NCBI GenBank assembly: GCA_050739575.1
Contig: JBOIBN010000120.1
Coordinates: 1-5,082 of the forward strand
Source of the DNA: JBOIBN01 sp050739575
GTDB lineage: Bacteria; Pseudomonadota; Gammaproteobacteria; JAKDMP01
Reading direction: 5' to 3'
DNA length: 5,082 nucleotides
The position numbers and the translations under genes were made by a program. The notes under the pieces are model-generated. The model was not told where the DNA came from. It saw nothing but the letters and a program-made list of their open reading frames with translations, and did no database searches. Each line of letters begins with the position of its first letter. Positions within the stretch are counted from its first letter, which is position 1. Shown here piece by piece: positions 1 through 5,082 of this stretch.

Positions 1-12
1 GGACTGCGCCCG

Positions 13-66
13 GCCGCGCGGGCCGCTGCGCGGCAGTGGCGGTTTGCACATCATCGCCGTTTTTGT
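13..66 (+). terminator. Possible terminator of an upstream + strand gene outside the window
   Basis: Two hairpins lie in tandem. The first has a 7-bp GC-only stem (GCCGCGC at 13-19 with GCGCGGC at 28-34) and no T-run. The second pairs 38-43 (GGCGGT) with 53-58 (ATCGCC), including one G-T wobble, around a 9-nt loop. It is followed by one G and five T residues (60-64) and more AT-rich sequence, which fits a weak factor-independent terminator for transcription entering from the left. No coding region before it is visible, so the gene it would serve is unknown. The second stem is short, so confidence is modest. Confidence 0.35.
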
Positions 67-107
67 TAATACGTTGACGCTCCGGGACCCACCCTCGGCG
101 AAGGGGG

Positions 108-185
108 CGCGTTCCCTTCCCCAACTCCACCGTCCATCGCCAGACGTTGCGAGCGATGGGCGGCTCCGTCGGCGAAGGGAACGCG
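108..185. repeat. Long imperfect inverted repeat (hairpin) upstream of the 550-residue gene
   Basis: The outer arms are a perfect 12-bp inverted repeat: CGCGTTCCCTTC at 108-119 and GAAGGGAACGCG at 174-185. Nested inside is a second stem, CCGTCCATCGC at 130-140 with GCGATGGGCGG at 153-163, which has a single T/G wobble and a 12-nt loop. Together they could fold into one hairpin of about 78 nt. It ends 46 nt before the start codon of the gene at 232 and so may lie in its promoter or leader. It could be a regulatory RNA fold, an operator, or a structured end of a mobile element. There is no T-run after it, so it is not an obvious terminator. The AT-rich stretch TATCATATATAAG at 195-207 just after it is the best place for a -10 element, but no convincing -35 was seen. 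Confidence 0.6.
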
Positions 186-216
186 AAGGCGGCGTATCAT
201 ATATAAGGCGAACTTC

Positions 217-223
217 GGGAGGG
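217..223 (+). promoter_or_regulatory. Shine-Dalgarno site for the 550-residue gene
   Basis: GGGAGGG lies 8 nt upstream of the ATG at 232, a good match to the anti-Shine-Dalgarno sequence at a normal spacing. It decides the choice of that ATG as the start. Confidence 0.8.
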
Positions 224-231
224 AACGAACC

Positions 232-1884
232 ATGCTGGCCCAAGACCCTTTCACCCAACACTACCAGCAAGAGCTGGTCGGCAGCTATGACGTAGTCGAT
301 CGGATCGTGCTGAACGGCTACTATCGTTTGGCCGGTTCGGGCGGCGGCTTTCGATGCTGGTGGGAGCGGCTGTACGGTTCTGCTCAAGATCTCAACGATA
401 CTGCGCTCACGCGAATGGCCAGCGCCTTTGCCAGGCGGATCCAGGGCTGGTGCAAAAAACACAACATTCCTTACGTGAAAGCGTCGTCGGGCGAGCGCAG
501 TCATCAACTGGCCGCCCAGCACGTTCCGACCGATCCAGGGTTCACGGGCATCTTCGCGGTGGTTGCCAAACGTGCGCCCGCGGTGGTGTGGGAAGTGCTG
601 CAATTTGAAAAAGGCGGCTTTCATCTGCGCCGCAAGAAAAACAAAGTTTGGGTCAACCATTACGCGTTCCAAATCATGGATGCCGATTGGGGCCACATCG
701 TCATTCGCGTGTGCGGCGCGCCGCCCTTCAAGGCGATGATCATTCTGAATGGCCACGAGTACGTGGCGCGACGCGCCCAGCGTGCCGGGGTGGTTTTTAC
801 CAAGGAAGGGAACTGCTTCACCCGCATCAGTCACCCGGAGCGGTTGGCGCAGATGGCCGATCGCCTGAAGTCGCCCGATGCCATGACGGAACTGCGTGCG
901 GTGGCCGAACGCTGGGTGTACCGCTGTGTTTGTTTTGCCCTGACTTTCGAGGAGCAGCGCCGCTCCGATTTCCGCTACGATTACTCGATGTTGCAATTGG
1001 AGTTCAGCCGCAACCTGCTTTTCCGCAGAGGCCACGAGATGGATCAGATCTTTGCGGCAGCGATAGAACGGACGCGTTCGGCGCTGAATGCCACCACCGT
1101 GTTGACCATCTTCGGCGCCAAACAGCGCCCACGCGCGCATACCAAGAAAAATCCGGGAACGCTGACGCGCTTCGAAAAAGTGATCGAGCGTCCCGTTTAC
1201 GACATGACCGTTTTCAAATTGAACTTCAAACATCTCGCCACCAAGATGTACACCAAGGGAGCGAACGTGCTGCGCATCGAAGCGGTTGCTCATGCTGCGC
1301 AGGATCTCCGCACAGGCCGGGTATTGGAACGGTTCGGCGCAGCCGTCGAATCGCTCCAACAGATACTGGAACGGTTCATGGCCGCTGTGCATGGAGTAGA
1401 CGCCGCCTGGATCACCAACGATGAGTTGGAGGTCTTGCCCGCACCGAGTACGGTTGGCAAGACGCGTGTGGGCGGAATCGATGTGAACAAACCGCGGATA
1501 CGCGCGGTGATGCAAGCGGCCGTCGAGCTGGCCGCCAGTCCGCATGGATTTACTGCGGCTGTGTTCGCGGAGAGAATGAATGCAATCCTGGGTCCGGGAT
1601 GGACCTATGCGGCTCGACATGCGGCGTATGACCTCAAAAAGTTACGGGGCAAGGGGCTGGTACAAAAAATGGGGCCTCGGGGCCGAAGTTACGAGACGAC
1701 TCCAGATGGCATCCGAATGATTGCTGGCCTGTATGTTCTGCGCGAACGGATCCTGAAACCGTTGTTGACCTACCGGGGGCGGCTCAAATCGGGCAACAAA
1801 ATGCCCGGCAAGTTGCCCCAGCTGTACGAGGCGCTACAACGGCAGATGCAGCACCTGTTCGCCGAACTCAATCTGGTTGCGTGA
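232..1884 (+). CDS. Conserved uncharacterised protein with C-terminal winged-helix domain
   Basis: This is a 550-residue protein with a well-placed Shine-Dalgarno and no signal peptide or membrane segment. I recognise its pattern from memory as a widespread, often multi-copy bacterial family without an assigned function; the usual blocks appear in the usual order. They are DRIVLNGYYRL (23-33), NHYAFQIMDADWGH (142-155), ILNGHEYVARRAQRAG (171-186), FTKEGNCFTR (189-198), an aromatic/Arg block YDYSMLQLEFSRNLLF (249-264), a Lys/Glu-rich block from VYDMTVFK to VLRIEAV (322-352) and STVGKTRVGGIDVNKPRIR (406-424). Residues about 421-500 look like a winged helix: AARHAAYDLKKLRGKGLV suits a recognition helix, and the Gly/Arg turn GPRGRSYETT suits the wing, as in MarR-like proteins. 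DNA binding is therefore likely. The large N-terminal part matches no enzyme motif I can name. It is apparently monocistronic, and it converges on the primase-helicase module. The family membership is recollection, not a search result. It could be a transposase-like or accessory mobile-element protein, but that is speculation. Confidence 0.85.
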   Translation: MLAQDPFTQHYQQELVGSYDVVDRIVLNGYYRLAGSGGGFRCWWERLYGSAQDLNDTALTRMASAFARRIQGWCKKHNIPYVKASSGERSHQLAAQHVPTDPGFTGIFAVVAKRAPAVVWEVLQFEKGGFHLRRKKNKVWVNHYAFQIMDADWGHIVIRVCGAPPFKAMIILNGHEYVARRAQRAGVVFTKEGNCFTRISHPERLAQMADRLKSPDAMTELRAVAERWVYRCVCFALTFEEQRRSDFRYDYSMLQLEFSRNLLFRRGHEMDQIFAAAIERTRSALNATTVLTIFGAKQRPRAHTKKNPGTLTRFEKVIERPVYDMTVFKLNFKHLATKMYTKGANVLRIEAVAHAAQDLRTGRVLERFGAAVESLQQILERFMAAVHGVDAAWITNDELEVLPAPSTVGKTRVGGIDVNKPRIRAVMQAAVELAASPHGFTAAVFAERMNAILGPGWTYAARHAAYDLKKLRGKGLVQKMGPRGRSYETTPDGIRMIAGLYVLRERILKPLLTYRGRLKSGNKMPGKLPQLYEALQRQMQHLFAELNLVA

Positions 1885-1969
1885 GCCTTGAAGCAAAACT
1901 TTGTCGATCTATCGTGGTAAGCGCCTAACCCGCGAAAATGGACCGCTACCGGATTGAAGCGCTACGATT

Positions 1970-1983
1970 CGGAAGCGCTTCCG
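1970..1983. repeat. 14-bp perfect palindrome
   Basis: CGGAAGCGCTTCCG is a perfect palindrome 85 bp downstream of the 550-residue gene. Part of it (GAAGCGCT, 1972-1979) also occurs as a direct repeat at 1956-1963. It could be a dimeric protein-binding site or the base of a structured 3' end. Nothing in the sequence identifies a partner. Confidence 0.6.
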
Positions 1984-1992
1984 GAAGGGAGC

Positions 1993-2013
1993 GGGCCATT
2001 TCGGCCCAGTTTT
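1993..2013 (+). terminator. Weak terminator-like hairpin after the 550-residue gene
   Basis: GGGCC (1993-1997) pairs with GGCCC (2003-2007) around a 5-nt loop and is followed by AG and four T residues (2010-2013). The stem is short but all G-C. The position, about 110 nt after the stop at 1884 and before the convergent gene, suits a terminator. The short T-run keeps confidence low. Confidence 0.35.
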
Positions 2014-2081
2014 CGGTCATTCGATGCTGGAGGTCGAGGGCGCGTGCCGGTAGTGCCTGATGTGCCGGTTCCCACCTATTA

Positions 2082-2101
2082 CCCCCCTCTATACCCCCCC
2101 C
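2082..2101 (-). other. Poly-G runs (minus strand) with G-quadruplex potential
   Basis: On the plus strand there are C6 (2082-2087) and C8 (2094-2101) separated by TCTATA. On the minus strand these become G8 and G6, with further G-runs (GG, GGG) at 2071-2077. Splitting the long runs provides four or more GGG tracts, enough for a G-quadruplex in the transcript or template just after the helicase gene. Runs of this length in a convergent intergenic region are also prone to slippage and to sequencing error. Confidence 0.4.
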
Positions 2102-2105
2102 ATAC

Positions 2106-2117
2106 TATTAATTAATA
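2106..2117. repeat. AT-only 12-bp palindrome at the dyad centre
   Basis: TATTAATTAATA is a perfect palindrome and consists only of A and T. It sits at the midpoint of the two 24-bp inverted repeats. A second TTAATAA occurs at 2139-2145. In this GC-rich window the segment 2102-2149 would be the easiest to unwind, which is the expected property of an unwinding element, though no function is shown. Confidence 0.6.
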
Positions 2118-2160
2118 AGTCCTCGTATCCGCGATGAGTTAATAATACAGACCCGGCATA

Positions 2161-4530
2161 TCAGGCACTCCCGGCATTGGCCAGTCCCACGTCGGCGCGC
2201 GCCAGCACGTTGTAGCCCTTGCAGGCGCTGGTCCGTTTGACCGTCACGCGCGGCAATCGCCCGGCCTCGATGTGGCCCGACAGTTTGCCGTTGACTGCTT
2301 TGGCCGTCAGCGGCTCGTTCAGCGCCTTGCGGACCATCTCGGTCATATCCGTCGCGGAGATAAAATACCATTCCTCCGTTTCGGCCTCCCACATCGATTC
2401 GCCCTGCTGGCGCTGGTTCAGCACCCACAAGGCGTGCTTTTGCGCCACCACCACGTCGATGGCGGCCATGATGGTGCCGGCCTCCTCCCGGTCGTCGTCA
2501 TGATCTTCGCGGCGGGCTTGATTCAACTGAATCACAGCGTCGGTGTTGCCGCCGCAGCGCGCCAGGACGTCCTGGACCCAGTCGGCGTAGCGGTCAGCCA
2601 ACGTGTGGGTAACGGGCGGCTGCCGGAGCGCGTGCAGAATGTCCACCAGAATGAAATTGCGGTGCTCGCTGACGAAGTTCATCACCTCCGATTCCCAGTC
2701 AGCGCGGTACTGCGGCCGTTCCAGCCGGATGATGAACGCGCGCTCGGCGATATCCTGTGAGAGCCGCAGCGCGTTGCCGGTCAGTACGAACGTGAGCGTG
2801 TTGGGCCGCGACGCATCGCCGTGATACATGCGGTGGCCGGAGATCGTCGGCGCGGTGATAAGCCCCTCGATGAACGCCGAGTTGTAGGAGTTCTTGATGT
2901 TGTCGATTCGCACAACGCGTTTGGTCATGGAGCCGGGCGTGAGCAGTCGCGAGGTCAGTTTGTCCTCGGCGGTCTCGGTCAGGTTCAACTCGATGTGGCC
3001 ACCGTACAGGTGGCCGATCACGTTGGCCAGCGTCGATTTGCCGCAGCCCCGGTCGGGCGCCATGATCACGATGGCAGGCCGCTTGCCGGACATGCCGCCC
3101 CACGCCGGCGTCATCAGCGCGGCCTTGGTCAACACGCGGTCTTCCGGCATCTCGGCGTTGTCGAAGTAGGCGAGCAGTCGTTCGAAATACTCACCGGTCG
3201 GCGTGTATCCTTCCGGCGGTTTCCAGGCGTAGTAGTGGCCGTCCATCGGCGGTTCGTGCGGCAGATCTTCAACGGCGTCGTATTTCAAGGTGGTGGCCTC
3301 CAAATGGGAAACGAACTCGGCCTTCGTTGTCAGTGACTGCCCGGTGCTGTCCTGACCCGCAGACCAATAAAGTGGAACCTGTTCCTGAATCCACGCGAAC
3401 AGTTCGTCGCGGCCTTCGAGGTAGCGAATCACGCTATCCTGCTCGACGAAGAGCAGGGTCTCGACGCGACGCGGCCATTCGCCGGTGTGCTTAAGCAGCA
3501 CGTCGCGGATCTCGCCGATAGGAATGGCGCGGATCGATTCGACGGTGTCGCCCTGCGCGTTGACGGAGCGCTCCCTCAGGTGATTGCGGAGCGCCGCTTG
3601 GGCCGCGGGCTGCTGTTCGGCCACCCGGGCCTTTGCGGCCTGCTGTTTCCGGCGGGCGCGCTCTTCGTGGATCGCCTTGTTGAAGCTGGACGGTTTGAAT
3701 GATCCGTTGAGGCAGTCGGCAAGGTCCTTCTTGACCACGTCAAGGAACAGGTCAGGTAGCTGCCAGAGGAATTCGGTGATGGCACCCGGCAGCCGCGTGA
3801 TGTTGGGCTGCGCCTTCAATTCGACGACAAACGCCTTGCTGCGGGCCAGGAGCGCACTGGCTTCCGGCGAATCGGCCGCCAACACGACGGCAGCACGAAC
3901 ATGCTCTGCCCCCTTGTGCAGACCCCCGCGGTATTGCGCCGTGACGCGAGATAAGACCTTTTTGATCGTGTAATCGCCATAAGTAATCCCAGCCCGGCCG
4001 ACGTCCCACTTGGGCCGCATCAGCGCGGAGCGACGGTACAGCCGGTCAATTTGGGCTGCGTCTTTCGTGCAGTAGGCCAGATGCCGGCAAAGGTGATAAT
4101 CGGCTTCACTCAGGGAGTTCTTACGCCCCGCCTCGCCGTTCCATTGCCCTTCCCACAGCGCCTTGAATTCCTCCCGCAACGCTGTTTTTTTGAGGATTTC
4201 GAGGATTTCGTCGTCGGTAAATACGGGGATAGGGCGCGGCGCAACCTGTGCGGGCCGGACCTGAACCGGCATCGCGACCGGTTGAACATCCACGCCGACT
4301 GTGTGAACATCCATCGCGACTGCGTGAACATTCATGCCGACCGATTGAACAATGGGTTGTTTGGGGTCGATTTCCATCGCGACCGCTTGAACAACCGCCA
4401 TTCCGACCGGTTGAACATCGCGTTGTTTAATCGGTCCGTCTGTTTGTTTAACCGGTCCGCCTTCTTGTTTAAGCGGTTCGCCTGTTTGTTTAAGCGGTGC
4501 CGCCTGTTTGTTTAAGCGGTGCCGCTTCAT
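2161..4530 (-). CDS. Primase-helicase C-terminal part: SF3/D5-like AAA+ replicative helicase (NrS-1-polymerase-like)
   Basis: A 789-residue protein, predicted to unwind DNA at replication initiation. Residues 1-95 are heptad repeats (PLKQTGE type at 12-38, then VQPVAM type at 39-90) encoded by the DNA repeat array. Residues about 104-197 resemble the domain that follows the catalytic primase core in NrS-1-type proteins: TDDEIL, EFKALWEGQWNG, then LSEADYHLCRHLAYCTKD, IDRLYRRSALMRPKWD and YGDYTI. A basic, Ala/Gln-rich stretch, possibly coiled coil, spans 284-318. The helicase core has Walker A APDRGCGKST (491-500), a Walker-B-like VVRIDNIKN (539-547), a sensor-1-like FVLTGN (581-586) and candidate arginine fingers in ERAFIIRL (596-603). 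The C-terminus has an acidic patch (675-683) and a possible winged helix (720-789). The ATG at 4530 has no Shine-Dalgarno and lies inside the upstream reading frame, overlapping it by 41 nt. Translation therefore probably depends on coupling, frameshifting, or repair of a frame break. The primase active site is in the upstream frame. Confidence 0.85.
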   Translation of the reverse strand: MKRHRLNKQAAPLKQTGEPLKQEGGPVKQTDGPIKQRDVQPVGMAVVQAVAMEIDPKQPIVQSVGMNVHAVAMDVHTVGVDVQPVAMPVQVRPAQVAPRPIPVFTDDEILEILKKTALREEFKALWEGQWNGEAGRKNSLSEADYHLCRHLAYCTKDAAQIDRLYRRSALMRPKWDVGRAGITYGDYTIKKVLSRVTAQYRGGLHKGAEHVRAAVVLAADSPEASALLARSKAFVVELKAQPNITRLPGAITEFLWQLPDLFLDVVKKDLADCLNGSFKPSSFNKAIHEERARRKQQAAKARVAEQQPAAQAALRNHLRERSVNAQGDTVESIRAIPIGEIRDVLLKHTGEWPRRVETLLFVEQDSVIRYLEGRDELFAWIQEQVPLYWSAGQDSTGQSLTTKAEFVSHLEATTLKYDAVEDLPHEPPMDGHYYAWKPPEGYTPTGEYFERLLAYFDNAEMPEDRVLTKAALMTPAWGGMSGKRPAIVIMAPDRGCGKSTLANVIGHLYGGHIELNLTETAEDKLTSRLLTPGSMTKRVVRIDNIKNSYNSAFIEGLITAPTISGHRMYHGDASRPNTLTFVLTGNALRLSQDIAERAFIIRLERPQYRADWESEVMNFVSEHRNFILVDILHALRQPPVTHTLADRYADWVQDVLARCGGNTDAVIQLNQARREDHDDDREEAGTIMAAIDVVVAQKHALWVLNQRQQGESMWEAETEEWYFISATDMTEMVRKALNEPLTAKAVNGKLSGHIEAGRLPRVTVKRTSACKGYNVLARADVGLANAGSA

Positions 4531-4587
4531 GGGTGGCTGGAATTTCAGCCGTGTTTAGGCGGTCTGGGATGTTTTGTTCAACCGGTC
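4276..4587. repeat. Iteron-like array of 21-bp repeats with an orientation switch
   Basis: Thirteen copies of a 12-bp core close to GACCGGTTGAAC. Plus-oriented copies start at 4276, 4297, 4318, 4339, 4381 and 4405. Minus-oriented copies occupy 4425-4436, 4446-4457, 4467-4478, 4488-4499, 4510-4521, 4553-4564 and 4576-4587, and read GTTTAA(N)CGGT(N) on the plus strand. Spacing is 21 bp for most neighbours, 22 bp between 4488 and 4510, and 23-24 or 42-43 bp where copies are shifted or decayed. A degenerate inverted copy may lie at 4359-4370. The orientation switches near 4420, where two copies face each other 8 bp apart. The array lies wholly inside coding sequence, across the junction of the two primase-helicase frames. 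Copies are read in different frames: PLKQ at most sites, but DRLN near 4560 and HRLN near 4515. Regular spacing of two helical turns next to an initiator gene suggests an origin with iterons; this function is inferred. Confidence 0.85.
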
Positions 4588-5082
4588 CATCTTCCTGAGC
4601 GGGCGCAGTCGGGTATGACGCCTCAATTTCGGCGGCCGCATCCGCTGCTGGGACGCCTGCGGTCTTCAGGTAGTTCGAAATGGAGCCTGGGCTTCGCTGG
4701 ACTTTCTCGGCGATCTCCCGCACGGTGAGGCCTTGCGCCTTCAGATCTCGAACCTGCGCGAGGACGTCCGGGGTCGGGCCTACCTGGTGTGGCCAGACCA
4801 AAGCGCACACCTCGTCGAGTTCCGCCTGGCGCGACTGCGGAATGGCCGGGTACTCTCCGTACGGACGGCCGGTCATGACAAAAAATCGGTCGGCTTCCCA
4901 GACGGCGCACTCACCGCCCCAGGACATCTCCGGTTTGACGCAGGCATCGGTGTTCTTGGTGCCCAACAGCAGAATGTGCAGGCCGTCGCCCGATACCGAA
5001 TACTCGGTGTACGAGTTGCAGGTCTTCACAATCCGCTCGGCGTCCGGATGTAGCACACCGTCCTTGATGCAGTGGTCCAAGT
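4490..5082 (-). CDS. Primase-polymerase N-terminal part, 5' truncated by window end (AEP-like catalytic domain plus helix-turn-helix)
   Basis: This is the last 197 codons of a gene that begins beyond the window. The first full codon is TTG, but it is best read as Leu in a (D)LDHC motif, the metal-binding DxD motif I of NrS-1-type archaeo-eukaryotic primases, not as a start. The partial codon at the edge ends in AC, consistent with the expected Asp. Counting that Leu as 1, NSYTEYSVSGDGLHILLLG (22-40) is the motif II region with His35, and WEADRFFVMTGR (61-72) is the motif III region. Roughly 110 residues would be missing at the N-terminus in comparison with relatives. Residues 104-142 (VLAQVRDLKAQGLTVREIA, then a serine-containing turn and ISNYLKTAG) form a helix-turn-helix, an addition I do not expect in the standard layout. 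The tail (143-196) is Ala/Pro-rich and ends in repeat sequence (GPVEQN, AAPLKQTGG). The frame stops at 4490, overlapping the helicase frame by 41 nt; one base less in the repeat would fuse the two. Confidence 0.85.
   Translation of the reverse strand, partial: LDHCIKDGVLHPDAERIVKTCNSYTEYSVSGDGLHILLLGTKNTDACVKPEMSWGGECAVWEADRFFVMTGRPYGEYPAIPQSRQAELDEVCALVWPHQVGPTPDVLAQVRDLKAQGLTVREIAEKVQRSPGSISNYLKTAGVPAADAAAEIEASYPTAPAQEDGPVEQNIPDRLNTAEIPATHEAAPLKQTGGTA

Larger units (their letters stand above)
2045..2176. repeat. Dyad of two 24-bp inverted repeats around an AT-rich centre
   Basis: The left arm (2045-2068) and right arm (2153-2176) are inverted copies of each other, identical at 22 of 24 positions. 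Each arm has TGCCGG at both ends, and the middle holds AGTGCCTGAT with a variable base on each side. The arms are separated by 84 bp that are far more AT-rich than the rest of the window. Their midpoint (2110.5) nearly coincides with the centre of the palindrome TATTAATTAATA (2106-2117). The right arm overlaps the end of the minus-strand helicase gene, whose TGA stop (2161-2163) lies inside it. Candidates are a secondary replication origin or terminus, a recombination/resolution site, or a small miniature element. No target duplication was seen outside the arms. Confidence 0.75.

Noticed and set aside
44..295. Small plus-strand frame before the 550-residue gene
   Set aside because: It runs through the hairpin and the start of the 550-residue gene, has low-complexity Arg/Ser content and no ribosome-binding site.
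648..1424. 258-residue frame inside the 550-residue gene
   Set aside because: It is an overlapping shadow in another frame with Arg/His/Pro-rich composition and no homology pattern, whereas the 550-residue frame carries conserved blocks and a Shine-Dalgarno.
90..2040. Terminal inverted repeats bounding the 550-residue gene
   Set aside because: Only a short TCCCTTCC match was found between the upstream and reverse-complemented downstream flanks, no better than chance in such GC-rich sequence.
2272..3336. Plus-strand frames antisense to the helicase gene
   Set aside because: GC-rich third positions keep antisense frames open; the minus frame holds intact Walker A, Walker-B-like and sensor motifs throughout this stretch.
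4051..4515. Plus-strand open frame with striking RLNIHADCVN-type repeats
   Set aside because: It is the antisense reading of the 21-bp repeat array; the repeats keep every frame open. The minus strand encodes recognisable helicase-linker sequence here, and no ribosome-binding site supports the plus frame.
4276..4587. CRISPR array
   Set aside because: Units are about 21 bp with only some 9 bp between 12-bp cores, the intervals are themselves similar, the orientation switches, and the array is coding. No cas gene is present.
5078..5080. TTG as a start codon for the primase fragment
   Set aside because: It encodes the Leu of the conserved (D)LDHC motif; the primase domain needs about 110 more residues upstream, outside the window.

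Overview
This is a GC-rich bacterial window with three protein-coding regions and two unusual non-coding DNA structures. One gene (232-1884, +) converges on a replication module read from the minus strand (5082 down to 2161). The replication module resembles the NrS-1-type primase-polymerase/helicase family. From memory, such proteins are common in deep-sea phages, Planctomycetota and related soil or marine lineages and their mobile elements. A planctomycete-like chromosome, plasmid or prophage is therefore a reasonable but weak guess; nothing in the window fixes the taxon.

Layout. Positions 1-231 hold no gene, but there is a terminator-like hairpin at 38-66 and a long imperfect hairpin at 108-185. 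A 550-residue protein follows, with a clear Shine-Dalgarno. It appears to belong to a widespread but functionally uncharacterised family and ends in a winged-helix domain. The convergent intergenic region (1885-2160) contains a 14-bp palindrome, a weak terminator, two poly-C runs and a dyad: two inverted 24-bp repeats (22/24 identical) centred almost exactly on an AT-rich 12-bp palindrome. The minus-strand primase-helicase gene ends inside the right arm of this dyad.

The minus-strand module consists of two overlapping reading frames. The upstream one (5082-4490, 5' end outside the window) carries the end of an archaeo-eukaryotic-primase-like catalytic domain, a helix-turn-helix and a repeat-rich tail. 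The downstream one (4530-2161) carries more repeats, a primase C-terminal/helicase-linker-like domain and an SF3/D5-like AAA+ helicase. In relatives these parts normally lie in one protein. Here the frames meet inside a tandem DNA repeat in which one spacing is 22 bp instead of 21, so a single extra base separates the two halves.

The most notable structure is that repeat array (about 4276-4587). Thirteen recognisable copies of a 12-bp core, close to GACCGGTTGAAC, lie mostly 21 bp apart. Six are in one orientation and seven in the other, with the switch near 4420. The copies are read in more than one reading frame, which suggests selection or expansion at the DNA level. My hypothesis is that this is an iteron-type replication origin inside the initiator gene, perhaps recognised by the helix-turn-helix encoded immediately upstream. 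This is inference from sequence only.
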